DNA of 64,000 nucleotides, taken from the NCBI GenBank assembly GCA_038502055.1, contig JAXRKN010000045.1:11335501-11399500 (forward strand), read 5' to 3'. The number at the start of each line of letters is the position of its first letter. Position 1 is the first letter of the stretch. The notes below the pieces were generated by a model. The model was not told where the DNA came from. It made no database searches and saw nothing but the letters and a program-made list of their open reading frames with translations. Shown here one piece after another: positions 46,801 to 58,784 of this stretch. The DNA comes from Tanytarsus gracilentus (Eukaryota > Arthropoda > Insecta > Diptera > Chironomidae). Both the position numbers and the translations under genes were made by a program.

Positions 46801-49800
46801 TTTTGAAACTTTAGGTGAACAGTAATTTTTTTATATTTTATTTTTTCTAAAAGAGTTGAAATTTTCTTCAGCAACCCTCAAAAACTTTTTATATCAATTT
46901 GGAGCTTTTTTATTCATAATCTTGCGAGGAAATTTCACCGAATAATTTTCTCAGCCATCTTCAGAATTGCAATTCAATGATTTTTTTGGTGTAGAGTTAT
47001 TATGTGAGTTCAATTTTACATTCCATCAAGATGTTTTAACATTTTTCAATAAATTTCTCTTCACTAGTCAATAATTTTATTTAGATATTTCTCATTATTA
47101 GGATTTAATTCATTTTTCCAGACTTACAGGTTTCATTTTTCGTCAATCTTAATTTATCTTTCATTTTTTTGCTAATGATCAATTTAAACTTTTATTTTTT
47201 ACTCTTTTGATGCAATTTCGATGTGAAAAACTCAAACTGAGCATGAAAAAATTTAATTTTGTAAATTTTTTTTCAGGATTTAATTTCGCTCAAAACTCAT
47301 GCAGGTACATGAACCGCTTGAAAATTTATGCTCAGTGAGTTTATTGTATGTGATGATGGAGTATCGAAAGGAAATGTGACGCTATCATCATTATTATTTA
47401 TTTTTATCTTTGAGAGGTATTTATTTCACATTTATTTTCTTGCATACCTGAGATTTTGCGCATATTTTATTTATTTATTTTTTTCCTGCATGTGTATACA
47501 AATGAAGCAATATGTAATGTTTCGTCATTTCGGCGGTATTGAATGTATATACTTTTTTTTCGATCGTCATAGAAATATTGGCAAGACATTAAAAAAATTC
47601 CTTCTCTCATATAAAAGTATCGAATTGCTTTAGATATTCTTTTTATGATTAAGTGGCTAGTAGTGTGGTTTGATGTTTTCTATAGTTGATTGAATCTTTT
47701 TCTACTTTTTGCTATGTCTATGAAGAAAATTATTTTCGTCTTTTGTGGGCGAATTCAACGGACTTTAATCAAATTTTTAATGTAGTTTCATACCCTGAAT
47801 TTTACATTTAAAGCTGATCGACTTTTTTTACAACTAAAAACTTTATTAGAGCTCCGCTCTCTTTTGTTTTCAGTTTTCTAAGAATTCTCTCTTTTGTCCA
47901 TTCTGTCCTTCCACGAGCCTTAATCGAAAAACTGCTGGGTACAAAAGTTGGGCCTGCCAAAGCCCGAGCTACTGCCGAAAACCGCATCTCAATCGGTGGC
48001 TCCGTTCGGGCTGTAGAGTCATTTAAGTGGTGTGAGCATCTTAACATGGTTACATCCGGGAATTTAGTTGGCGATGTAACTCGAGAACGGGCGCACGGAT
48101 TTGGATCGGGTTTGTTGCTAAAGATTCCTTTTGTGCTCTAGTTTTGCAAGAATACTTTTTTTTTCGACAAGTCAGTCATTAAGCACTGCCAATGTCCAAA
48201 AAACATCAAAAAAATGCCGAAAACACGTGTTTTTTACGTGTTGAGAGTTAGAGAAAGACTTGCAATGAGAAAAATTGGTTGGCAATGACAGCGGCTGGAA
48301 GTGAGATCCAGCGAAACCAAGATCCAGTGCTGGAAGTGAGATCCAGCGGAACCAAGATCCAGTGCTGGAAGTGAGATCCAGGTTGAGGCACTAAAATTTT
48401 TTTTAGCACTAAATTTTTTAGCAGTAAATTTTTTTTAGCACTAAATTTTTTTAGCACTAAATTTTTTTTAGCACTAAAATTTTTTAGCACTAAATTTTTT
48501 TAGCACTAAAATTTTTTAGCACAAAATTTTTTTTAGCACAAAATTTTTTTAGCACTAAAAATTTTTTTAGCACAAAATTTTTAGCACAAAATTTTTTTAG
48601 CACTAAATTTTTTTTGCACAAAATTTTTTAGAGAGTATAATTTTTCAATAATGGCATGTGCTGGAAGTGACATCCAGGAGACGTTTTGTGAGGAATGTCA
48701 ATCATGGCCGGCCAGGAGTGCCACTAATGTCCATTTTTCAGAACTATGGCTTCATGTATGTCGTTGAACTCGTCATTGGTTCAGGATTCGATTGGCATTG
48801 ATGATTTTTGAGGAATGTCCATCATGGCCGGCCAGGAGTGCCACTAATGTCCATTTTTCAGAACTATGGCTTCATGTATGTCGTTGAACTCTCGATTGGA
48901 CCAGGAATCTAATGACATAGACGATTTTTGAGGAATGTCGATCATGACCGGCCAGGAGTGCCACTAATGTCCATTTTTCAGAACTATGGCTTCATGTATG
49001 TCGTTGAACTCGTCATTGGTTCAGGATTCGATTGGCATTGATGATTTTTGAGGAATGTCCATCATGGCCGGCCAGGAGTGCCACTAATGTCCATTTTTCA
49101 GAACTATGGCTTCATGTATGTCGTTGAACTCGCGATTGGACCGGGAATCGAATGGCGTTGATGATTTTTGATGAGGAATGTCCATCATGGTTAACCCAGA
49201 TTTTTATAAGAGCTCCGCTCTCTTTATACTTTAGATTGAATTTTTTTATTTTTTAATAAGTAACAACGTATATTTGTGGTCTGCGCGCAAAATGTGACCT
49301 ACAAGAAAAAAAAATAAAAAGCGGAGCTCTCACGGAAAAGGCGAATGCCTTTTGCAAGTGAACAGTGCAACTGAGAACACTGCGTACCGGGCACCCACTT
49401 GTTTACTTTCATTTTTGAAAAAATTCTGAAAGAGAAAATCTACTTTTTATTTTTCAAAGGGTGTCAAACTTCCAATAATTTCAATATCTACCGTTAGCCC
49501 ACCTCAGATTAAATAAACTTTCGGACAGAATTTTAGATAGTTTAATGACATTTTTTTGAGGTGATCTTCAAAAGGGGCGAGAAACTCGCAATATCTATAA
49601 AATATCCAATTTGCGAGTTTGCCACCCCCTGAACTTTTTAGTCTGAATGAGCTTTTTAAAAATTGAAATTCTACGGTGGATTTTTCTCTGAATCTAAAGT
49701 AAAATTGTGCTCGCATTTTTACCAAGCCCGATACAAAATTATTTTTTTAGAAAATTGGGAATCAAAAACTTTCAATTTGTACCAACTTCGGGCTCTTTTT

Positions 49801-52800
49801 CAAAGGTTTCTCAAAGCCAGACCAAAAAAATCTCTCACGGGGATTTTTCTCATTCTTTTCGCATTTTATTTTCATCTTATCATTAAACAACAACTATCAC
49901 AGTAAAAATCAAAAATGACATTAAATATTCGCATCATTTTTTTCAATAAAATATTTTCTAACGATTTTTAAAATATTTTTTTTCTCGATTTTCTCCAGTT
50001 TTTCGGTTATCTTTCGTGTCGCACCCAATGATTAGTTAATTAATTTTTTATTTTAACCTGAAAGTCTTCTCATGGATTATAATTTTTCTTTTTTTTCATA
50101 TTGATAACTCTATTTTTTGGGGTGATTGAAGCGACTTGATTTGCTTAAGACTGTATTGAGTGAAACGTTCTAAAAAATTAGAAAACATAATTTCATGTCT
50201 TTACTTTAAAAATTAGCAGACACTAATTTTTGCAATCTAAATTTTCAAATTTTTTTCTAACGGTTTTTTGTGGTTGATTTCTAAGAAAACTAACTCAGTC
50301 TTTAATTCATGGATTTTCTGGATTTTGATGTTTAATCCTTTTATTAACAAATCAAATCACTTCGATCAACATTTTTTTTCATAATTTTCTACTAAAGCTA
50401 AAATTTCATTTTTCCGACTACGATTTTAACTACACAGATAATAATGATAATTAAAAAATAATTTAACATGTGATAAAAAATATATCATCATTATTAGAAC
50501 TTTTTCTTCATGTCTCATCGTCACATGTTTCCATGCGCACAAAGTGATGATGAAATAATTTAAGAACAAAAGAGATTTTTTTTCTTGCAGTATAACAAAA
50601 TGATGGAAAACATCAACAGTTTTTCTTGTCTTATGAGGAATTTTATGCTTTCGCAACTTTTTGTCGCGGTAAGCATGTGTAGTAACCGGCACTTACATCG
50701 CATCCACTTACGAGAAGATTCATTAATACAGAATTGGTAGCGGCTGGCTTTTGCTGTTGCTCTTCCACCACAACTGGCGACGGTGACCATCGATTTTCAG
50801 TTTTTATGCTTTGAATCGCAATTTTATGACGATGTTTTTGATCATTCGTGTTGATGAGTTGCTTCAAGAGCTGCGGTGTCGCTTTTATCGTCGCATCATG
50901 TCCTTTCGCTCGCTTCGCGCTGATTTCGTACGAAATCGACGGACGTTTATGATGATTAGTGGATTTTTTCACTGCAGCACTGCCATTTTCCGTTTCGACA
51001 GCTTGCGATTGATTATTGTTGCCAGTTGTGGCCTCGCGAATGCTTATTTTTGCGCTCGATAGTGGCTTCTTCAGTTGCAAAAGATCATTCATTGTCCACT
51101 CGATGGTTGATGCTAAAAATAAAATTGAAAGTTGAAAATATTTGTGGATTACGAGAGATTTCATTTGTGTGTGAAATTTTAAATAAATCCAGAAGTGCCT
51201 GGATGTTGATTTTAAAATTTTCACACTCAAATTTATCTCATAAACTTCACAAACCAATTTCGTCAGTGCTGGCATCCATTTTCTCGTTCGTATCATCAAT
51301 AACTCTTATCACGGCTTCCGGGTGATGCTTATTAAGTGTGATTTGTTCAGATTGGTGTTGCTGTAAAAATTGATTGCATAGTAATGAAGTCAAGCTCGAG
51401 TCGAATGAAGAAGAAGAATTTTTAGTCGTAGTGCTGCCGGCGATTGCAAATTGCTGATGATTGTTGTTATTATTATTGTTGTTGTTTCTGGCAATGTTGT
51501 TGTGAGTGTCATCCACTTTTCGACTGATGTTTAATGTCTGTTTAATATCGGGTTGTGCGCCCCACATCAAATCGTCGGAGATGAGGAGTGGAAGCTCGGA
51601 TGATTCGCTCATTGAAATGTATGGGGCACGCAGCGACATGTCCAAATCGTCGTCCATGTTTAGTGTCATAAATGTGATTTCGTCCTCTGGCAGGGAGCCG
51701 GGGCTGCAAAGTGACGGTATGCTATGCGCATCGGGACTCTAGAAAGAGAAAAAAAATGTTAAAATTGTTTCTTAAATAATTTATGGTGAAAGAACTCTTT
51801 TGCAGCTTTTTTCGATGCCACTCATAAATTTATCTCCATCGCATAATGTCAGAGGTTATTTCTGTGTTTCATCCTCTCGAATGATAATTGCGAGGATTTT
51901 CTTACATTTTCGAGGTGTTAACAAGCATCAGCTTCATATTATCATCATTTATTTCTATTTCTTTTAACGCCTGCCAGACAATTGGTCAGAATATTGTTTG
52001 CTCTTATTATCGTCATATCACGACATGACATTTGTAAACAGAAAAGGGATGACCATCAATTTTTCTTGGCATAAGTTAAGCTTGCGAATCATCGAGAGAA
52101 TTAATGTGATGAGTGAGTTGAGAAAAATTCAGCAAAATTAATTTTTAACGTATTTTAAAAATTCAAATTTCATTGCGTCATTTTTGTCTCGCCCGACATC
52201 CACTCTCTAATTATCTCCCATCACGTTTTCAACAGTTTTGTTATCACAAACTTGAGTTAATATTGACATGTGAAGTTAATCGCTAACACACCATGGAATT
52301 AGCCATGATCACGGTTTCAATTCATGGCAAGAGGGATAATAATTTTTTATTATCACATTCCTGATAAAACACATTCGAGTGTTGATTCTAATAACCGCAA
52401 TTATCTCGATTATCTATTTGGTAATGGTTCACATGATGCACGCGCTGTTGTTTGCGAATTTTTATGACAAGGCGCGGTGATGTGGAAGATGTTATTGTTA
52501 TAAAATTACAATTTTAATAGACATGATTATCTTCACGTTAACTGACACACATTCGTTTAAAATGATTTTTTTATGTGTGCTCTGACGTAATTTAAAGTTC
52601 TATATAGACTAAATTTATAGCGTCGCAGATATAAAAACAAAATATTTTGTTGCACGTGCTTGCTCGATTTTGCCTTCTTTGAAGTGATTTCTTTCCGCTT
52701 TATTTTTAGCTTTAACCTATAGATCTTTGTCAATTTTTCTTTGTTGACAGCGAGCGAGAAATCTTTCAACCACCGAAGCGAAATTCCTCGAGAAGACAAT

Positions 52801-55800
52801 TTGTTACCTGCGAAAATCTTATAAGGGGAATAAAGTGACGCAGGAACTGAATCGTTTTTTGAGCAATTTGGAATTTGAGAAACGTGATCACTTTTTTAAA
52901 TTTTTCGTGGATTTTTTAGAATTTTTTTAGTGTTTTTTAATTTTGCTCTGATTTTTACTTTAATTTTTTTCGAAAAATTGTCAACTCAAAGTTTGAATTC
53001 ACTCTTAATAAATTTCTCAAACTTTCGATGTTGAAAATTTTAAAATTCTTCTTTTTATTTTTGAAAAACTCGAGGAATTATTTTTATAACATCAAATGGT
53101 TAAAATCTCATTTAAAAGTAAAATAAAAAGTGTCAAAACTTTCCATATGGAAAATTTTCTTGTTTACCACGTTTCCAACGCACAGCAACGTCTCTTAAAA
53201 ACCGATGTTTTAATAATCACGTGTCATTCGCATGAAAACAAAATATTTTTTCTTAGCTAATTCCTCTTGTAACCAGAGAAATTGAAATGCGCGGGAGGCC
53301 GATGAAAAGAAAAGTTTTTGCGATAAGAAAGAAAATGTCATGAAGTTTTTTCCTCTCATTTTCTCTGCGACGAAAAAAAAAGTTACGTAACCAGAAAAAT
53401 ATTTTTAAGTGAAAAAAATCGTTTAAAGACATAAATAAAATGTGTTGACTTGAGACAAGATTCTTTATGAGATGACATCAAGCGACGGTATGAGTGGAGA
53501 GTGGCAACTGCAAAAGTGTCAATGACCATATGAATATTTTCTTAATACCTTAGATAATCCCGGCGATAGCAAATGCGGTGAATTGCTAATATCATTGGAG
53601 TCATCTCGATAATTGATAAATGGATCGTTGCAACTGCTCGAACTGCTCGATGCCGTTGTCGATTTACTACTGCACTGACTGTCCAATGAATTCAATTCGT
53701 CTGTCAATAAATTATAATTGTCGGGTATGATAAAGTCATCGAACATATCGCTGAAAAATGGTGCTGACTCATCGAGTTGTATGCATTCATCTCCAGCTAA
53801 TGGCGCTAAATGTGTTAAATCATCCGGTTCATCTTTAAGCACTGCAAAGAGAGAGTGAAAGTTTTTGTTTACTTCAAAAGGATGCTGAAAAATCTTCACA
53901 CGCTCGAACTCGTCGAAGAAAAGCGGAGGAAAATCCAAGGGAGAAAAATTTTAAATTTAAACTTCAAAAAGAAAATAAACGTCTGCCCTTGGATGAACAA
54001 AAAAAACTTTTCCTCGAATCGAGTCAATGAAGAAGAAATGAAAGTTTGCCAAAAATAATAAATTAGACGCATTACATGAGCATTTAAATTGCATCTCATT
54101 AATTTGTCCCTGAAAAATGTTCATCATCTGGCTCGTGATCTTGATGAGGAAGTGGTGTTGTTTTAATTACATTTTAATCGACTGTCTAAAGGAACTTTAC
54201 AACTTGTTTAAAATGTCACTCACGTTTCTGCGAGCAAAAGCATTTTTTTAATGTTTGATAATTTCGCGAGTGATTAATTTAGAAATTCTTAATATGTATC
54301 ATGTTGGAATTTTGGCGATGAGTGGAAAATTTTGTGCAATCATTTAATTTATCACAAAAAAAGTCAAAGAACTGTCAGCTGTTTGTGGAGTTTTTATGAA
54401 TCGCTCTCGGGAGATTTTTATGAACGTTTTATTTTAATTTTATGAGCATTAAATATGATTGAACAGCGGGGGGTGGGACACTTGTAAATGAATTGAATTA
54501 TTTTATACATAAAGATAAAATATATCTATATAAAATTTTTTGAGAATAATAAATAAATTATTATATACTTTAAATATATAACTTGTATATAACTGTATAT
54601 AAATGGTATTTACTTGCAAGTACATAAGAAAGTAAATAAATTAAAATAAATTATTTTTAAAAAATTCCAGGATAATTTAAATTAGCTCACTTTCCGCATC
54701 AGCAGAACAAAATAAAAAAATTCTCCACTCTTTTAGCAACCTCTAGTTTATTTAACAGTTGACTGCACAAAATCGAAAAAAAAAACAAATCGCGAAGTGA
54801 AAGAGAGAGAACGGAAAATTCTTGTTTAGCAAAGTAAAACAATGTCGAATTATTAAACGTTTCCATAGTGCATGAATTCTCTATTCTATATTTAAAAACA
54901 AGTTACGAAGATAATTTGCACACACCGAGGGGCAAAAACAACAAAATTCATTTTTTACGAGCTCAAAAATTTAATCGCACGACTCACTGTCATTATTATT
55001 ATTTTTTCCCTCGTTGAATTGCAGTGTTGATACAAAGTCAACGGTGACAGTCACAAAATAAATCTCAAAATTTTATGTAATAGCGATGCGACATTTATTC
55101 TCATCTCAACCTACATCCATTCCGTAAATAAAATTCTTGATAAGTGGGCAAAGCATGAAAATTATTCAGTGCAGCGACGCTCTTAATTGAATTGAAAAAA
55201 TAAATAAATAAAAAGTATGAAATGCAATAAAAAAAATTGATTCTTTTATCACGAACTTTATGATGGCATTGCAGTCAAAATTATCATCGAGTTAAAATGT
55301 CTTTTAACAAATTAAAATTGCTTGTATTCGCTTTGAGTCATAGGATCAACAGACTTTTTCTCTGGAATTATGGAATGAATTGAAGAGGGTTTGCGGAAAT
55401 ACTGGAAAGAATTGCGAAATGTTCACATTTAATGTTACGAATCAGTTAAATTGTGAAATTCTTACGAAAATAATTTTAAAAAAATCTATAAACATTTTTT
55501 AATAATTGCCAGGGGGTGGAAACTAGTCTATAAATTTTTTAGTCTATGTAAAGTATAAAAATTTGAGGTTTAAAATTTAATAAAAAGTTTTTAATACAAA
55601 AAAACTAGTTACCCGCCCCTGATAATTATATTTAAAGCTAAAACGTGCCAGGAAAGCGCGAGGTGATGTCATAAAATTGAGATACATTTTTTGTCATTTT
55701 TGCTTCTATAAAAAGTTAGTCTGTAAATTTACGAATTCTTTTTAAAAACTCATGTTTAAACTATTTTTTTTATCACTTTATGAGTGAATAACAACTTAAA

Positions 55801-56820
55801 CGTAAAAGTTGTATACTAAATTCCATAGAAAAAATTCATTACTGTGAAATTTTAATGTAAAGTGTCAATAACAAAATTCCTTCAACCCAAAATCAGTGAT
55901 AAATTTTATCATTTTTTTAAAAAGATAACAATCCTGAACGATAGAAAAAAGTTAACCTTTTTAAAGCACTTTCTGAAATTTACCCCTTTTTTTGCAAACC
56001 AAACATCATTAATGACTCGACAGTCAATATTTTTTTCGAGATTTACAGTCGCTAAGCTAAAATAAATGGAAAATCCTAAACAATAAAAAATTGTACATTC
56101 ATTTGTTGGCGATTAATGTGAGAACAAAAAATTTAATAAAAGCTCGTCTCATGTGATTAACACCTGCCAGCAGTGCAAATCTTGATTTGCGGACAATAAT
56201 AAAAAAAATTGTTTTTTTTGGCAAAATTTCATTTCGAGAATTTTAACTTTTTTTACTTACTTGTCAATCCTGTGACAGTGTCCTCCGAGAACATCAAATA
56301 TCCAGGGTTCATATCCTTTGTACGCGGTGCGAAAATAGTTGAAGTCACGCTCGTTGGATTGCTCTGCTGGAGAGGTCGAAAGATTTGCTTTTGAATCTTT
56401 TTAATGAGCGGAATTTTAACCTCGTGTCGCTTCTTTTGAGGTGTCAGAATGGTCGGATGACCAAATATGGCAGCGGTGACTGATCGCGGACGACTATTTA
56501 TGATTTCACAATTATTGACTTTAATTGTGGTTATGGGAGTAATCTCCTTCTTAGCTTTATCGACAACAACAGACTTTGACGGTGCTTTCGAGTTCTTTGT
56601 GTCCTCGATCGATGCCCTCTTCTGTTGCTGCTGCTTTAAATCACTGATGCCGAGCACAATATTGTCTCTCTTGACCACTTTCGGAGCGGTACTAGTGTCA
56701 CTTGTTTCAGGAGCTCTCAAATTTCCTCCCGCACTTGATGATGCTACAACAGCTTTTGAGAGTTCTTGCTGTGCCTCGAGTTGAGCACACGAATAGATTT
56801 CATTCTCATTTTCTATTCCA
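43814..56820 (-). CDS. sima: HIF-alpha / Similar, C-terminal part (5' exons not found)
   Basis: Exons on the minus strand: 56820-56261, 53841-53549, 51738-51255, 51112-50697 and 44131-43814, all GT-AG and frame-consistent, about 690 residues. The first visible exon starts GIENENEIYSCAQ, the segment that follows PAS-B in HIF-alpha, and includes KDMNPGYLMFSED. The next has the N-terminal oxygen-dependent degradation motif: LKDEPDDLTHLAPLAGDE, with LxxLAP. The third has the C-terminal one: DLDMSLRAPYISM with an acidic ESSELPLL and an Asn/Gln-rich run. The fourth has a basic patch (YEISAKRAKGHD) and the activation segment NSVLMNLLVSGCD. In HIF biology, prolyl hydroxylation of these motifs leads to VHL-dependent degradation in normoxia. 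The bHLH and PAS exons were not found up to base 64000, so the gene is partial. The last exon's assignment rests on splice fit. Confidence 0.85.
44132..47848 (-). other. HIF-alpha intron, 3' part
   Basis: Strongly AT-rich intron sequence with no array or element recognised. A 97-codon open stretch on the plus strand (45376-45669) is basic and low-information and is probably chance. Confidence 0.5.
48294..48382 (+). repeat. 35-bp tandem repeat, 2.5 units
   Basis: Units starting at 48294, 48329 and 48364 each begin GCTGGAAGTGAGATCCAG; the first two continue to 'aaccaagatccagt'. A further isolated GCTGGAAGTGACATCCAG lies at about 48659-48676, so the A/T-rich minisatellite seems to have expanded within this repeat. 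Confidence 0.85.
48391..48640 (+). repeat. A/T-rich minisatellite (TTTTTTAGCACTAAA)n
   Basis: About fifteen imperfect units of 14-19 bases with the core TTTTTAGCAC(T)AAA and a variable poly-T length. The variable T-tract suggests slippage between units. Confidence 0.85.
48690..49190 (-). repeat. 120-bp tandem array, about 4.2 units, reversed
   Basis: The period is exactly 120 bases (lines starting near 48721, 48841, 48961 and 49081 realign). The units are the reverse complement of those at 331-920: GGCCGGCCAGGAGTGCCAC and 'cagaactatggcttcatg' are diagnostic. Alternate units share variants ('cgtcattggttcagg' against 'cgcgattggaccggg'), which suggests a recent duplication of a two-unit block. 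Confidence 0.92.
49340..50642 (-). other. HIF-alpha intron, 5' part (or 3' UTR of the shorter form)
   Basis: AT-rich, no separate gene. If the stop at 50643 is used, the start of this stretch in the minus direction is the 3' UTR of that isoform. Confidence 0.45.
50643..50696 (-). CDS. sima: HIF-alpha read-through C-terminus
   Basis: Exon 51112-50697 ends at GAT|GTAAGT. If that donor is not used, the frame stays open for 17 more codons (VSAGYYTCLPRQKVAKA) and stops. The result, LMNLLVSGCDVSAGYYTC, resembles the usual insect HIF-alpha C-terminal activation motif as I recall it, so this is probably the normal end. The spliced form (SGCD|VPLTIDASQDFL) would be the alternative. Confidence 0.6.
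   Translation of the reverse strand, partial: VSAGYYTCLPRQKVAKA
51739..53548 (-). other. HIF-alpha intron between the two degradation-motif exons
   Basis: About 1.8 kb, AT-rich, nothing further recognised. Confidence 0.55.
53842..56260 (-). other. HIF-alpha intron upstream of the N-terminal degradation-motif exon
   Basis: About 2.4 kb, AT-rich with several T-runs. I found no additional exon. Confidence 0.55.
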
Positions 56821-57106
56821 CTAGAAATTGCACAAAATTTTCCATTTTTAAATCATCATCAACTTCTTCCCTCTTTTTTTTCCAATATGCCCCTTTTTCG
56901 CATGTGCAACACTTTTTGCAATGTTGTGCATGCGGAGCAGCATAGTAAAAAATGTGGAAGAAGAAGAGTTTACGCGATCACTTCACAACATTTCATCACT
57001 TTTCTGCAATAATTTCAATCACGAATGAAGAGCCGCGAACTTTATTTTTTCACATTAATCACTCTCAAAAATTTTGCTTTCTAATTTTATTTTATTTTTG
57101 TGCCGT

Positions 57107-57124
57107 TCTCTCTCTCTCTCTCTC
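57107..57124 (+). repeat. CT microsatellite
   Basis: An uninterrupted TC run of about nine repeats. Nearby pyrimidine-rich DNA is common, so no function is suggested. Confidence 0.7.
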
Positions 57125-58773
57125 CAGTCTTAATGTTCATCATTTTCATGCTACTTAGGCAATTCCCTAGGGTACGACACGCAATATGGGCGAGTATATT
57201 TTTATGCTCTGGCTGTTAACTTTTATTAATGCCGTGTTATAAACTTTCGACATTTTCCGTGTTTCTTGATTTTAGGGATGAAAGTTATTACTAGGAATTG
57301 GTTAGGGAATTTTATTTTAAGGATAAAAGTTATTTTGAATCCTGGAAGTTTTTGTTGGCTTCAATATTTTTCCGGGAATTTGCTTGAATTTTTTGTAACG
57401 TACTCTTTAAATTTGAAATTAAATTTTTTTGAAAATTTTACAATTATTTTAAAATTTTGACAGGTTCATTGTATGTTTTAGCCTATTAACACATATTCAG
57501 AAATGTGGCAGGATAAAACAAATTTAATTATTTACTAGATGTTTAATTAATTTCAAATGTGTGTCACCAGGGACAGAATTTGTTTGCTTTAAAGATTCAA
57601 ATTTTTATTATTTTTGAATTCTCAATATTTTCTATTTTTATATGCCACCAGGGTCAAAATTATTGTGTTACTAGGGTTAAAAATAAATCAAGCAACGTCT
57701 CCACGTGTACCATTGATCTAGATTAGGAGCTAATCAATTTGTTTTCAATAAAAATCAATTATTAAAAGATAACGAATGCTAATTAAATTTTAAATCTATT
57801 GACGCAAATCAAGATAAAAGTTTGCGTGTGACTTAAAAATTATCAATGTCATGAACATTCATTAGATAACTTTTTTAAGGTGTAAATTACGTAAAAATTT
57901 CTCGAACAAAAACACGAACAAAAATAAAATATTTTCTTTTACTCTCACAACACGTCACTCGAAATTTAATTTTGTCACAACAACGAAATCTCATCCGACT
58001 TTCTTTATCATCCCATTTTTTCTCCCTTCTCTCTTACTCTCACAATCTAATTTAGCTCTCTCTCGGTCGTTCACGACTGACCTCAACAGCTGTTGCGAAG
58101 CAACAGATGTTGTGTAAAAAAACGGTCAAAAAATATTTAAAAAAAAAATTCTTACATGCGCTCCAATACTTCAACACCATCAACTTCACCACTTACCCTC
58201 TTCCCTCGATAATCATGCGCTCTCACTGTCGTACCCCCAATTCATTTTCATACAGTGACAAGATTAAAGACAGCGAGAGAAGAAGTGCAAAAACATTCAT
58301 GTTACCAAAGATGAAATAAATAATAATTTTAGAAAGAGTTAATTCTTGTTGGAATTAATAAAAAAAATGTCAAAAAACAGTCAATCATAACGGTGAAATT
58401 AAAATCTTGCTCAAGAGATTCGTCAAGGGGTAAATTACGGTCGCGATCAATTCAAACATTCACATGCTTAATTTTCAAAAAGTAATTTTTGTTACCAAAT
58501 TAAGTACAATAAATTTGATCAGGAAAAAGGGCTAAATAAAATAAGTAAAAAAAATTTAACAACACTCCCTTCTCTTTGTACAACTAGGTATTTTGCACGG
58601 AAAAGTATTAAATAAAATAAAATCAGTAAACATTTTGACATTTTTATACATTTTGTTAAAGCTCTCTTGTAAACTTAAAACTAAATTTTGGTATTTGCTT
58701 TATCGCAACATATTAACTTGTATGCACTCTTGAATGAATTTAATTTTGGAATTTAAGATCCAAAAATTTGAGA

Positions 58774-58784
58774 GGGGGGGGGGG
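58774..58784 (+). repeat. Run of 11 G
   Basis: An 11-base G homopolymer in sequence that is otherwise strongly AT-rich. It is either a genuine oddity or an assembly/consensus uncertainty. Confidence 0.7.

Larger units (their letters stand above)
47849..49330 (-). mobile_element. Second copy of the 120-bp-array element, reversed, in a HIF-alpha intron
   Basis: Read on the minus strand, the order matches the element at 1-1326: a 120-bp array, then a unique part with 'ttcttgcaaaactagagc' and 'acttaaatgactcta', ending in the hairpin AGAGC-GGA-GCTCT. The same hairpin word (GCGGAGC) lies at both ends (about 47850 and 49210) and a third time near 49320. Unlike copy 1, it contains a 35-bp repeat and an A/T-rich minisatellite between the array and the unique part. 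The copy is more GC-rich than the surrounding intron. Confidence 0.62.
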
